A DNA stretch of 64,000 nucleotides from Isoetes taiwanensis (taxonomy: Eukaryota > Streptophyta > Lycopodiopsida > Isoetales > Isoetaceae), in NCBI GenBank assembly GCA_021234155.1, contig JAJEKV010000018.1, forward strand, positions 19,009,423 to 19,073,422, written 5' to 3'. The notes beneath the pieces are model-generated. The model was not told the DNA's origin and did not search any database. It worked only from the letters and a program-made list of their open reading frames with translations. The position numbers and the translations under genes were made by a program. Every line of letters starts with the position of its first letter. Positions within the stretch are counted from its first letter, which is position 1. Below are positions 10,770 to 22,319 of the stretch, one piece after another.

Positions 10770-11322
10770 AGAAGCTACAGTTGAGAATGTGAAGCAAGGG
10801 GAACTAACAGAATGGAGTTTGGATCTGTCCTCCTCCTGATGTGGGATGTGGCAATTGGAAATCCAGGGCCGCTTTTGTAGTAGGAAGACATTCATAAATT
10901 TCTAATTAATGCATAGCACAAAATTAAATTTTAATGTTACCTGGTTTTTAAGTCATTACCAGCATACATGAATTTTTTCCAAATTTTCGGATAAGGTTCA
11001 GATCAAAAAATTAGCATTAGAATGATCTGGGCAGCCTGTTGTTGGGCAGCCGAGCTGGCACCCTTCCCCAAGTCAAACAAGGCCAGGACCTTGCAGGCCG
11101 CCTCATCAGGGATCCGGGTCCCAAGAAGGTCCCCAAGTCAGCCTTTCCCAGCAACGCCTCCCAGAGAGACTTATGTTAATGATCACCCTCCTAGAGTTCG
11201 GTTCCCCTATCTGACCGTTGAATCCTCCATTCGAGGACCCTGCTTCGAGCAGGTCCAAAAAAATCCAAGATCGGTGCGGGAGAACTTATCAAACTGTGAA
11301 TACTGCGTAGAAACTGAATCAA
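10770..11322 (+). repeat. Dispersed repeat family, copy 2
   Basis: Direct copy of the unit at 9637-10220, diverged by substitutions and small deletions (for example, the C/G tract is absent). The two copies are separated by about 0.55 kb of different sequence, which suits either two LTR-like ends of a short element or a tandem duplication. Confidence 0.7.
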
Positions 11323-11836
11323 CCTTAGTTTGATTGAATTGAGAATAGAAGCATCAGGACTACTAGAGTGAAGATAAATGATTATGGAGAAGCACTACAG
11401 AGTTGTTATTACCTGATTGGAGCACAGGTCTGGATACTGGTGGCTAAACATCACGCCAGTTTGTTGCTTGAAGAAGGTTTATAAGAAGATTGTTCATCTC
11501 CATCAAGTCTTTCTTGCATATACTTCCAATTGCTGTGAGCGAAAAACAAATTGCAAGTTTGTTACATCGCTCTATTGGAATGAACCCAAACATTTTTGCT
11601 ATTGTGAAAATTGCTTCTCCTAGTTGACCACATTAGACTTGAAGTCGTATTTAATTAAAGTGGGACAAATCTTGAATTTTGGGACTCGGACTGAAAATGG
11701 GACAATTATTGACATCAAAATTTCACATCATATAACAAGGAATGGTTCATAATATTTTCTTACAGAATTTCCAAATAAATAGTTGAGAAAGTTGAGCGAG
11801 GTGAGATCGAAGGGGAGGGAAGGGGAAGACGGGAGT

Positions 11837-12078
11837 GAGAAAGGGGGGAGAAGAGGGGGCAAGGGAGAAGAGGGGCAAGAGAAAGGGGCAAAGGGAGAAG
11901 AAGGGGCAAGGGGCAAGGGGCAAGGGGAAGGGGGGCAAGGGAGAAGAAGAAGGGGCAAGGGCAAGGAAGGGGAAAGGGGGCAAGGAAGGGGACAAGGGGA
12001 AGGGGCAAGGGAAAGGCAAGGGAGAAGAAGGGGCAAGGGGAAAGGGGAGAGGGGGAAGGGGGGAGGGGAAAGCCAAAA
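11837..12078 (+). repeat. T-free purine tract with GGGCAAGG motifs
   Basis: About 242 consecutive bases contain no T, and C occurs only as isolated bases, mostly within GGGCAAGG and GGGAGAAG units. It is an irregular G/A minisatellite with many runs of three to six G. The long frames on both strands here (Lys/Gly/Glu-rich one way, Pro/Leu/Ser-rich the other) are compositional artefacts. Confidence 0.9.
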
Positions 12079-12138
12079 TAATATAATTAATATAATTAAT
12101 ATAATTAATATAATTAATATAATTAATATAATTAAATA
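12078..12138 (+). repeat. 9-bp microsatellite (ATAATTAAT)n
   Basis: About six units of ATAATTAAT immediately follow the purine tract, so a strongly G-rich block switches to a pure A/T block within a few bases. Confidence 0.9.
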
Positions 12139-12489
12139 AATAACCAATAAAAAAAATATAAAACCATTCTCCTCTTCTCGACTAGTGAGTCGAGAATTGG
12201 AAAACATAAATTCCCAAGGATAATACACGTAAAATAGGAAAAAAAAAAGAGGTTCTGGTTCAGCCGCAGCCGACAGTTCTGATCACCGCCTTCCGTGATA
12301 CGACCTGCTTTTATCTATTCGTGGTATTCAAGAGCTCAGTCGCTGCAAACTAACGCAGGCTGGAGGCTCCACCACGATACCGTAGTTCGGTATTCCTGAA
12401 ATCAAGGCAAAAGCCAAGAAAGCGCAGTTTATGCAAATGTTAATGCAAACTGGCGGGATTACGCGGTAACAATGGGAGCATCACTACGG

Positions 12490-12960
12490 CGAAGCATCCC
12501 GAGGTCGATAGGCAATCTCACCGCCCTCACCGATTGATCCGAGCTCTATCACAACAAGCCGACAAAGATACCGCCTCAATTGGGCTTTGTGTCGTTAAAA
12601 TATTGGGGTTGGGAACCAACGAGTCGAAGCCGAGGCATTCCGGCCGAGATTGGGAGCTTGCCAAATCTCCGCAACTATATTTGATGGCAACCAAATTAAT
12701 CCGCACGATTCCGTCCTCCATAGCCAATCTCAGCAGCCTCAAAGAGCTTTCCTTGGCCACCAACAGTCTTACAGGTGCAATTCCTTCCTTCAACCCTTGC
12801 CCTCGCTGCAGCGCCTCAGACTCAACCGGAATAATTTTATGGTTCCATTGCAAGCATCAATCTCCCAAATCTCACCAATGTGATTTGGGGTTTAACCAGC
12901 ATGGAAACATTCCCCGCAAGCCTTGCAAGTTCCGAGAATCTAGAAACTCGCTTTTAGGGC
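12490..12960 (+). pseudogene. LRR receptor-like protein fragment
   Basis: Fragments in shifting plus-strand frames read IPRSIGNLTALT, then GIPAEIGSLPNLRN, SIASINLPNLTNVIW and METFPASLASSENLETRF. These are the 24-residue plant leucine-rich repeats (L..L..N.L.G.IP..IG.L..L) of receptor-like kinases and proteins. Several frameshifts and stops break the frame, and no signal peptide, membrane segment or kinase domain is visible. It is a decayed partial copy. Confidence 0.65.
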
Positions 12961-13425
12961 ACAACCGCTTGTAAGGATCAATTCTCGGCAAAAAAGCGCA
13001 AGAAAGTGCAAGCCAAAAAGCCGAGGATGGTTGAAGAAGGATTGCCCGCGGAAGCTTGTTTCCACGCTTATTTCCTGTGAAAGTAGTAAAGCTAATCCAC
13101 AATCGACACGCCAAGGCTTGTAAAGGCATAAAAGCTCAAGTAGGTTTGTGCCTTTCAAAAGAAAAAACAGAGGCGAGGGCCGCGGGGAAGGCCTGAGTCG
13201 TGGAAGCCGTGAAAATAGAGGCGAAATGCGGAAGGCCGAGTTGTGGTAAGCATGATTTTAAGCATTTATGATCGCTAAACAGTAGTATGTCGAAAGAAAA
13301 AGCTATGGCATACCCAATGCCTTTTTCGATCTAAGGAGAGATTAACAGAGCCGGAGAAGCAATACTGCGGCTTCAACAACGGCGCTCTTCAACAACGGCT
13401 GGGCCGAGGTTCTTAGAAAATTTTC

Positions 13426-13482
13426 TTGAGAGTTCGCCATAGCCAGCCAGGATCTTGAGAGTTCGCCATAGCCAGCCACGAT
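13426..13482 (+). repeat. 28-bp tandem duplication
   Basis: Two adjacent copies of a 28-base unit containing GAGAGTTCGCCATAGCCAGC, nearly identical. No associated gene. Confidence 0.8.
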
Positions 13483-13751
13483 TTCGTAAGTGTACCAAAT
13501 TTCTTCTTCTCAAAAGGTATGTACCAAATCTCCCCCCTTTTTAATTTCAAATTTCGAAATTTCTCACCTTCTTGATTCAGAATTTTGGCAACTAAAACTA
13601 CATCCGTTCTGTAGAATGTGTTAAAACTTTAGAAGAAAAAAGATTTACCTGTTCATCTCTATCTGAGCTTCGATTCCCTCCATCATGCCCTCCACGTCCA
13701 CGAACTCGACCGTGCCCATGACGTCCTCGATCCATATCCACTTAACTGGAG

Positions 13752-13780
13752 TTATTGTGACCTCGTCGAGGTCACAATAA
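13752..13780. repeat. Perfect 14-bp-stem palindrome
   Basis: TTATTGTGACCTCG at 13752-13765 is followed by a single T and its exact reverse complement at 13767-13780. It lies in AT-rich non-coding sequence. It could be a transposon-end hairpin or an extruding cruciform; no partner end was found. Confidence 0.85.
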
Positions 13781-13799
13781 TTTTTAGACTTATTTAAGT

Positions 13800-14200
13800 T
13801 CAGGTAGATTTAGATAGATTCGATAAGTGACATGGAGTCTTATTGTATACCGGAAGATTTTCCGTGCCATAAAATAAAACACCACTTATTGATCAATCAT
13901 ATTCAAAATAATAGATAGTCTTATTTTGTGATGGTTTTCACACTAATATTTGTTAGTGTCTGATTTGTATAAGACACCCTGTAGTGTGAAAACAACTTAT
14001 ATCTTATAATGGGATGTTTTCATCTTTTATTATGAGCCATTGATGGGCAAAATATTCCTTACATTGTGCCAAATCAAGGGCTTAGGAATTTTTTTCCCTT
14101 ACCCCAATGAAAGTTGCAATGGTGCAAACTAAATTAACAAAATCCAATGGTGCAAAACAAACCATTTCCACCATTGAAATCAGACACATCATAGAAGGAT
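13800..14200. other. No gene recognised
   Basis: AT-rich, with only short frames and no domain or repeat that I can support. Confidence 0.4.
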
Positions 14201-14492
14201 GCGACGGGCATGCTTAGGCACCTCCACACGAGAGGCGCACACGGCTGCCCTTCCACGCAGTTCTGCATGAACACCAAGCCCTGGCCAGAAGAAAAGAGGC
14301 TGTAGGCCCTATCCGGAACTGATGGCTTGAACTAGAAAGGACGCCAGAAACCATCCTTGCAGGTTCTGAAGGCCTTAAACCTCTGAGGAGCGACCTCGAA
14401 GCCCAACCGGACCACAACCCATTAGATCTATGCAATAAACAAATCAAAAAACAAAAACTACACAGACAAGACAATAAATTGAAATCTCCAGT

Positions 14493-14564
14493 ACTGCCAA
14501 CGTGGGATTTGAACCCACAAACACCTAAATTTCCATCCCCCCTTTCCTACTCTGCCCCGCTGAT
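14493..14564 (-). repeat. tRNA-like Pol III promoter (SINE head or tRNA relic)
   Basis: On the minus strand an A-box-like GGGCAGAGTAGG (14557-14546) lies 42 bases before a consensus B-box GGTTCAAATCC (14515-14505), the spacing of a real tRNA. The B-box sits in a perfect five-pair T-stem (GTGGG/CCCAC). The acceptor stem does not pair, so this is not a functional tRNA. It is best read as the 5' head of a tRNA-derived SINE or a tRNA relic; the sequence down to about 14210 could be the SINE body. Confidence 0.45.
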
Positions 14565-14884
14565 ATGCCTTCTACCCTAAAATAAATGACTAGCAGAGGG
14601 TCTTCGTGGCTTCACCACGACACCGCGACCACTGCTCCAACGCAGGTAGAGATGCTGGCCATTTTGCTCGGCATGCCATTCAACAGGGCCATCGTATCCC
14701 TGTGCAAATTCTTTTCCCAATTTCAAAAGATTAGCTTCTCCGCTGCCCTTGCCAAAAATAGAAGGGAGCATCCCTTCTTATCCACGCCCTAAAAAAGGCC
14801 TCCAATTTTTATTCTATTCTTCTTCACCTTTCCAAAGATAACTTATCTAAAAACTCAAAAAAGCAACATGACCTCTAAATGACA

Positions 14885-15319
14885 TTAAGCCGGCAATATA
14901 TACGGTTTTTTATACAATACAATACCAGAATCATAGTTCCCACCATTGCGAGAATACCCTCCCGCAATACCAAACGAATTGGGCAAACTTAAATGTGTCT
15001 TATTTTGCTTTGGAGTCACAAATGTTATGAAATGTGAAATAGCACAGGCACATTTGAAGACATCGTGTGAAAAGGCCCATAGTTCCACGTTAGCATTGAT
15101 TAAATTCATGCGATGGCCTCCGAAGCCGCAAGGATCAAGGTCTGCAAACGATGCAAGAACTCTTTCGATCCTTCCAATAATAGCGCTCAGTCCTGCCGTT
15201 TTCATCCTTCGATCTTCGTTTGCCGTAGACATGATGACCAGATAAGGTACAGTAACTTCAGTTATTTCATAAACATTATTTTTCCAATTGAATAGGGGCA
15301 GATTGATTGCGAAGTCCAT
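14885..15319 (-). CDS. Unrecognised 144-codon open frame
   Basis: An uninterrupted minus-strand frame, longer than the local background. It reads like real protein in places (MSTANEDRRMKTAGLSAIIG, GIAGGYSRNGGNYDSGIVLY), but I do not recognise a family. It may be one exon or a TE-derived fragment. No splice sites or neighbouring exons were identified, and it could be chance. Confidence 0.25.
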   Translation of the reverse strand: MDFAINLPLFNWKNNVYEITEVTVPYLVIMSTANEDRRMKTAGLSAIIGRIERVLASFADLDPCGFGGHRMNLINANVELWAFSHDVFKCACAISHFITFVTPKQNKTHLSLPNSFGIAGGYSRNGGNYDSGIVLYKKPYILPA

Positions 15320-16970
15320 AGCATATAAGATGTTTTGAGTGTCTTTAGCCTCAGGCAGATGGATAAGTCAACTGACCACGCAGACCACCTACGGAAAATT
15401 CTTTGGTTTCAGGTCAGGTTAGATGTTGAGGAGACAATGCTAAAAACCATAATAAACTGATGGGTTTTCAAACTGACAATATTATTGCGTGCATTTCATC
15501 CTTTAGCAGTGATCATGATTCTTTACGAGTACATGATCTATTGCTTCTGTTTAGGTTAATTACTGAATTTACTAGGTTCTCTCTCATGCTGAACAAGTGC
15601 ACACTTCATCTTCTCACACAAATTTCCCCAAGTAGTTATATCTAAGATATGGCTGTCTGTTTGCTTATTCATTTTGCCTATACACATGGTTATTTCTTAC
15701 ATGGTCGAGAAAAGTAGACTCTCAGCTTAATTCTTTTAGTGATTTTGATCTCTGTTCGAGTTTGTTTATGTAATTGTCAAGAGATTCATTAAAGTTTTAC
15801 TGCAAAATCATATATAGTGCGTTTCTTGGAATACTCTATGTTTGACTCTATGATTGGCAATGATTAATGCATTCGCCATATCCAATTAATGTAGCTACTG
15901 TTTCAAGGTACTATGAATTGAAGCCAAATGACCCACCATACGCTGCGAAGTTTTACGACTGTTGTGGAGCAGAGGAAATTGAAGCTGCAGGTTGTACTAC
16001 AAGTTTTCATGTGTCCTATGACGAATCTTGATGAACCCTGTCGAGTTGATTAAACTAGCCCATCTGATAATGGAGGATCTTAGACCATCTGATAATGGAG
16101 GATCTTAGACTAATGTAAACACACGAAAGATGACAACAATATTTTAGGTATGGGACACCATGAATCTTTTGATAGAAGTTTTCTTTGTATATTTCGCCAT
16201 AAGCATAATGTTATATAATTCAAACATACTCTTAAGATATTAGTTTTTCTTAAGCCTGTGTCTTGATGCCTTAGAATCTCTATGAAATCAGGAGCTTCTT
16301 GAGGTTAGATGCTCCAAACTTTGCATTCTCTATTACTGGAGATAGAATGCCTATGAAATCAGGAGCTTCTTGGGATTAGGTGCTCCAAACTTTGCATTCA
16401 ACTATTACTGGAGAAAGACGTGAAACTGGACAATTACTCCCTTGTTCATAAGATCGACTAAACTTGTTCAATTCAGACACCTTTAAACATTGTTTTATGC
16501 ATGTGCCGTTTCTACATGGGGAACTGTTGACATAGGGAAAGGTTTCTTGATTCTCTAACACCTGAGAGTAATAATTCTTGGAGCTTTGAGAGCAGACATT
16601 ATCTGACTACAAGTTTTCTAATGAAATTTAAATAAGCTTTTCATCATTTTGCAATAGGCATGACACATTCTAACATCACATACTTTCTGAGATCACAATA
16701 AAGAACTGTTTAATTTCGCCACTTGTAACTTTGTTGGTGGAATATGTAGTTCTCAAGAGCACTTTAAACATAGGATACGATTCTATAGCAGCAGCCACTG
16801 GACATGACATTCACCAACAATGGTTCCTTATGCTGTCATCAGAAGTAAAGTTGTACAGACACCCATCCCCAAAGCAGGGATTCATTTAACGGTGTGCTAG
16901 CTACAAGTTCTTTTTACAATGTTATGTACAGAATAAATAAAGATGGCAACATTTGCCACAAGGACAATAG
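15320..16970. other. Gene-poor stretch with two small tandem duplications
   Basis: No gene is supported. A 25-base unit (CCATCTGATAATGGAGGATC...) is repeated exactly at 16060-16084 and 16085-16109. A 71-base unit containing ATGAAATCAGGAGCTTCTTG is repeated with a few changes at 16272-16342 and 16343-16413. A possible short exon-like phrase (LKPNDPPYAAKFYDCCGAEE, near 15920) is flanked by AG and GT but stands alone. The last 300 bases should include the 3' UTR of the ureide permease gene. Confidence 0.5.
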
Positions 16971-16972
16971 CA

Positions 16973-18600
16973 TCAGTGCTTCCTCTTCCCAGAAGATGCC
17001 ATCAAGACACCAACAGCTATGCTGAACATGAGTAACATGGATGCAAGCAGCATATATGTACGGCGGGAGGAGCGCATATATTCTCCAAAAAACAATATTC
17101 CCCATACAGTGCTCACAAGCGGCATTGCCTACACACATTGGAAAAAAAAACATTGTTGAATCAGCCAAGTGGCGAAACTAACAGGTGGCTTTGGATCCCA
17201 ACCTGGACAGCGTCTGCAGCTGCATAGCCTGCTGCTTGACCCCCCATGAATTGCAGGCCATTCCCTAAACCACATAGTAAACCCGCTAGCAATGCCCATG
17301 AGCGTCCATTCCAGTCATTCAAGTACTTGGTAAATGAAGACTTTGGTAGGCCCAATATTGGGTAATAAAGGAAGACAATGTTGAGGGCAATGGCTAGGAC
17401 AAAGAATGAAGTTGAGAAGTAGAAAAACGCAGTATAAACTACTAAATGTGGTACCCCATGCTTCAACGTGTGCCATTGATCATTAGTAGCCAAGTTGAAT
17501 GCAGGGCTGAAGAGGGAGAAACAAGCACCTGCAAAGAAGATAATAACCAGACCAAGGAATCTCCTGGATGTGGTTCCCTGTTTAACATGTCATAATATGA
17601 GAATTACTGAAGTTATAACAAGAACTTTAAATTATTACCTTGATAGCTCTTCTCTTTTCTATTTCGGTGATGTACTCTGCACTACCAGCATTGACTGGTA
17701 TTGCAGACGGAAATGGTTTGTGCTTTTCATGTTCTTTTGCTGAGCCATTGGTGTGTTGTCTAAGTCATTAATATAGTCATACCAAAAACGTTTTAACTCC
17801 AACTTATAGCATCCATACTCACCAGGACTTTTAGCACCCTCCATGGCTATAGTACCGTCCTCCATTGATCTGCAATGAAAGTTATACTAATGTATAAAAA
17901 TAAACGTTTTTTGGTTAAAAGGCCATACTTGTTCAATGCATTTGACATCGACAATTTACGTAATTTTGCAATGTTGTCTGCTGTATTTGAAGCATGAAGT
18001 GTTGATCCCAAGAATATTGCAACCAAGAAGCACGCTACCCCGGGGAAAAGAATTTCCGCACGGTTGATTCTACCATCCAAAAAGTAATTCATGGTGGTAC
18101 CTGTTGAGCAAATAACATGAATAACATGCAACAAGCAATCCCTAATTCATGCATACCTGCCACTACAGTCAAGCTGCAGGATATGACCTCTGCAACAGAA
18201 AGCCCAATAAAGGCCAAAGCATATTGGAGGGAGAGATTTCCCAAGCACAAGACCACACCACCAGCCATTGCAATTGCCACTGAGGGTCCATTATCCTAAA
18301 TAATACCATATCATCAAGAAAAAAATTTCTGGAAAAATGAGGCATGTACATCTGAAAGCATACCTGTTTAATTTGTTCAAGGAAGTTTGGAGAATCAGGA
18401 GTAGATTTCCCAATCTGACCCAATGTAAATGCAATTAGAATAGCCGCCAAGTAATTTGTGAAACAATAGTCTAGGTAAGTGTGTTGGGGCATGCGTCCTC
18501 TACGTTCTAAGAGATTCATAATTGCTGGCCATGTCCCAAGGAAGAAGAGAGCTGTAAGCATCAACGCAATGGCACCACCTTTGTCCTCCACTAAATACAT
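16973..18600 (-). CDS. UPS: Ureide permease (UPS-type transporter), 7 coding exons
   Basis: Spliced minus-strand CDS with exons 18600-18364, 18295-18157, 18100-17929, 17869-17823, 17739-17639, 17577-17203 and 17128-16973, all bounded by GT/AG. It gives about 407 residues, the usual size for plant ureide permeases. Hallmarks: start MYLVEDKGGAIALML, then LERRGRMPQHTYLDY, NYFLDGRINRAEILFPGVAC, NDQWHTLKHGVP, FLYYPILGLP and GLQFMGGQAAGYAAADAVQ, ending in a basic SSGKRKH tail. About ten membrane helices surround a soluble central loop. The family imports allantoin and other oxo-heterocycles or uracil across the plasma membrane with protons. An acceptor-like AG 10 bases before the ATG suggests a 5'-UTR intron. 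All exons are open and the gene looks functional. A dead LINE begins within 0.5 kb upstream, leaving little room for a promoter. Confidence 0.95.
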
Positions 18601-19084
18601 GTTGCCTAAGCTGCATGGAATTAAAAGCAGCAATTCCGTGAATGAAGGACTGAACAGGTAGATGCAAAGCAATCAACCTATGGAAAGTACCTGTGTATGG
18701 ACGCTACAGACTCCGGCTTTCAACCATCCAGGCAATACATTCTGAGCTGTATCTTTGAATTTGACTGAAGAAATGTATATTTTCTAAGAACCCTGGGTCC
18801 ACCGGACTTCGTTGAAAATTGTGCGCCCCCCTACTTATTATTAGTCTTACTTTTTTCCAATGTTCTCTTTATGGTTGAAAATGGCGCGGAACGTGCCTAT
18901 ATTGTTAGCCTATATTGTTAGCCCCGTACCTTGATCCTCTTTACAATCTTTGACCCTCTTGCTAAAATGTTTTCCATTCCTCAAACACAATGCTAATCCC
19001 GGTTTCTATGTTGCATCTAAGAATGATTTCTTGTTGAGCAAGGAGCAAATTAGCTTGACGGGAGCACTGGATTTGTGGCTATTG

Positions 19085-22000
19085 TTTCTGCTATGGGCAG
19101 ATTCAAGAACTTGAGGAGTGTGGTCCACAGCTAAGATAGGGTACTGGAAACCTATCTCCCTTACGAATACAACTTACAAATTGCTAGCTAAAATTATAGC
19201 TATGAGGATCGTGGGCCACCTTCAACAACATATTAGCAGCAACCAGTCAACCTTCTTGCCTGGTAGATTTATTCTTGGCAATCATATAGCTGCTCATGAA
19301 GCCTTGCATTGGAATAGAATCTCCAAACAAAATTGCCTTCTGATCAAGCTGGGCTTCAAAAGAGCCTTTGACTCAACAAGGTAGGATTTCCTGGAGCGCT
19401 CTCTGCAACATCTAGGATTCACCAATGCTCTAATTGATAAAATAAAGGCTCTCAATCTTAATGCCTAGTCGGCTATTCTCATCAATGGTACTCCTACCAA
19501 ATTCTTCCCCATTGAGAAAGGTGTGAGGCAAGGCTGCCCCCGTTTCCCATGTTTCTTCATTTGTGTTGCAGAAATCCTTGGTTATGTTAATGGAAAGTCT
19601 GAACAAAATTCAAGATCTCAAAATGCCTGGATCTAGTAATCAATTATCCATTTTGCAGTATGCAAACAATACTTTTTCTGCTGCTAGAGGTTAAGGAAGA
19701 CCATATAGCTAACCACCTAGAAGGTATCCACAACTTTGGTAGAGCTTCTAGGGTGCATCTCAACCTAGATAAATGTAGTATCTTGCAAATCTTGCAATTT
19801 GTCTGATGTTTTTTCCTTGGAGTAGCTTTGCGGCGGATCCTTCCAGGTTTTGTGTTATGCCACTAACATGGCTTTTCTCCTCTTTGCTTCCATCGAAGCA
19901 TAATGTTATCTGTCCTGGAATGAGAAGAATCAAGCAAATCCGACAGCCCTTTACATCCATTTCCATTTCTCAAACGGCTCTTGGGGAGGCAGATTCTTTT
20001 CCTTTTATGCAGAGGCACACCGAAATGGCGAATCTTGGCCTATAAGGTGGAGTAGATCTGATGCTAACCTGGTAAGATAAGTTGCTTCTAGTTTGAGCAT
20101 CGAAATTCTTAATTTTGAGTTTTGTCCTATGAGGCCGCTACTATACTTTCTTACTAGCAGAAAGATTTAGGTTTACCAAGATTGATCAGAATTTTCTTTC
20201 AAATCAGAAGATTTGTTGTGAGATTTTTAGAAGTATTAAGGATCGAATCGAAGTGGTATAATACTGTATGGCAGGGCAGAAAATAGCTTCTTCAAGTGCT
20301 GATGCTTGATTTAAATTTTCAAAAAACCTAGTGCTTTCTCAAGTAAATCATGCTTGGATAGCCGCTCAAATACTGATGTTTGAGTGTAAGTTTTTGGTAC
20401 TGATAAGCTTGGAATAGGTTCACTCGATACTGCTATGTCGAGATGCTTGGAATTTAATGCTATACTGATGCAGTTGTACATAAATCTAGAGCTCAGCATC
20501 GAGCAATACCATATAACTTCCTCCACTTCTTATTACTTCTGGATTTTATGCTGTGAGTCCTCAGACATTGAAAGATTTTTTCGGGAGCCTTCTTTCCTAG
20601 CATCATCTTGGCTACTCTGGTTACCATATGGGAGGATTTTATGCGCTTAATATATATCAGCTTATAGAGCAGAATAAGTTTGTTGCATATAAAGGACGAA
20701 GATGTTGAGATTACTCCTATAGTAATCCTTTATGTGTTTCTAAAACAATGTACTTCTTAATTCATATAAAAAAAAATTTTCTCGTTCTCGCAAAAAAAAA
20801 AAAGAGGGGATAAATGTAGTATCTTATAAAAAACCCCTGACCCCAACCTGAATACTAGGGGCATTAAAATCACTCCCAGCAACCATGCTATACATATTGG
20901 CCATCAATCTTTCAGCTAAAAAAGCTTGGAAGCCTCTTATTAATAGAACTAGAAGGAAAACTTTTTTTCTCAAGCACAATATTTTTTCTTGCAGGGAGAG
21001 ATCATTGCGAATGCTATCCTGACCAATACTCACGTTTACGTCTCCTTAGCCATTATGGCTGACAAGAAATCCTATACCAAAATTGAAGCTACCCTCAGGA
21101 ATTATATTTGGAAAGATGGTATTCATATGGTGGCTTCGAAAGAAATGATTCACCCCAGAAAGTTAGAGGGTCTTGACTGCAAAGACCTATTCCTTCAAGC
21201 TCAGGCTTTTGGGGCTAAATACATTTGGAAGGCCATGCATAGAAATCACTCCCCTGCCAATTCAATTTCTAAACTTCTAGCTCGACAAGAGTCATCCTCT
21301 GGAGAGAAAAACTATGGATCATAAGCTCCTTGATTTGGCCTATGCCTATTTCAACCCTGCCCCCAACACCTCTGCCTTGATTAGAAGCTTTATGAAAACT
21401 TGGCATCAAATCAGACCTCACTAGACCCATAAAGAGATAGATAGTAAAAATGATGATATATTCATCTTTTGTCTTGATTTATTCACCAACGAAGATGGTC
21501 AAACTCTAGTTGAGGAATTCCCAAGTCTCTATAAGAAATAAAAAGAGCTGGTCTCTCAAAGCTGAAAAACCTATGGCATGATGATAATCAATGCCTCTCT
21601 TGGGATTGAGTGAAAACATTATATCTAGAACCCAAAAGATAAAAAAGTCTACCAAAGAGTTTCTGCTCAGATCCATAATATCAAGGATTGCTTGGAGAGA
21701 GAAAATTCCTATTGAATGATTGGCAATAGAGATGTCTACTCTGCCAAATTGGTCTATAAATTGATTGCCCCAGCTAAACCTAACAAACATGTTATTGCCA
21801 GCAGACTGTGCAAATATGGCTTCAATAAAATCCTTAGAAATGCTTGGTTTACATATGTGCAGCCCAAGATCTAAATGTTAGTATGGATGCACAATGCCTT
21901 ACCTAATATTGCTACCATTTGTAACGGATTTCAATCTGCCAACATCCATTCAAATTGCAATTTCTATGATAATGCTCCTAAAACTACCTACACTTATTCA

Positions 22001-22300
22001 GCTATCCATCTGTCCAGCCATTTTGGGATTGGACTAAGGAATACTTTCAGAAAAAAGAGGTTATAATCTGGGTGATCATTCCTCTCTTAATGATATGCTA
22101 AAGGAGAAACATATTTTCCTTAATACTTTAAAGCAAATCACTCTTTGGTTTGTTTGTCTACATAGCAATTAAGTCTGCCTGGGTGGCTCTAGTGTGAGTA
22201 TTCTTCTGGATGAAATTTTCTTTCCAAATTGAGCTAGCCAAAACTGCAATCACCTATAAAGCGGGAAAAAAAAAACTGATGGATATGATAGAAGTTGGCT
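19085..22300 (+). pseudogene. LINE (non-LTR) reverse transcriptase, decayed and interrupted
   Basis: The plus strand reads WKPISLTNTTYKLLAKIIAM, then NQSTFLPGRFILGNHI, FPIEKGVRQGCP and a catalytic region at about 19660. These are the fingers and palm of plant LINE reverse transcriptase. The catalytic YADD reads YANN here, so both Asp are lost. After an insertion at 19785-20808 the gene resumes with NYIWKDGIHMVASKEMIHPR and, near 21740-22050, the zf-RVT-like region. Several frameshifts and stops occur. The endonuclease half is not recognisable. The copy is inactive and old. Confidence 0.8.
19785..20808 (+). mobile_element. Poly(A)-tailed retroposed insertion with 17-bp target duplication
   Basis: A 17-base sequence, GATAAATGTAGTATCTT, occurs at 19768-19784 and identically at 20809-20825. 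The 1024 bases between end in CTCGTTCTCGC followed by a run of 12 A. A perfect long duplication plus a 3' A-tract is the signature of LINE-machinery retroposition. The body has no long frame. It is either a 5'-truncated LINE, a long SINE or a processed transcript; I cannot name the source. Confidence 0.85.
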
Positions 22301-22319
22301 GATATGTTGTTGGTGCTTT

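Noticed and set aside
11728-12228. Long Lys/Gly/Glu-rich and Pro/Leu/Ser-rich frames over the purine tract
   Set aside because: Composition artefacts of a G/A minisatellite; both strands and several frames are open at once.
14493-14564. A functional tRNA gene
   Set aside because: The A/B boxes and T-stem fit, but no acceptor stem can be paired and the D-arm is poor.
15907-15990. A short exon-like phrase bounded by AG and GT
   Set aside because: It is a single isolated segment with no partner exons and no domain; chance is likely.
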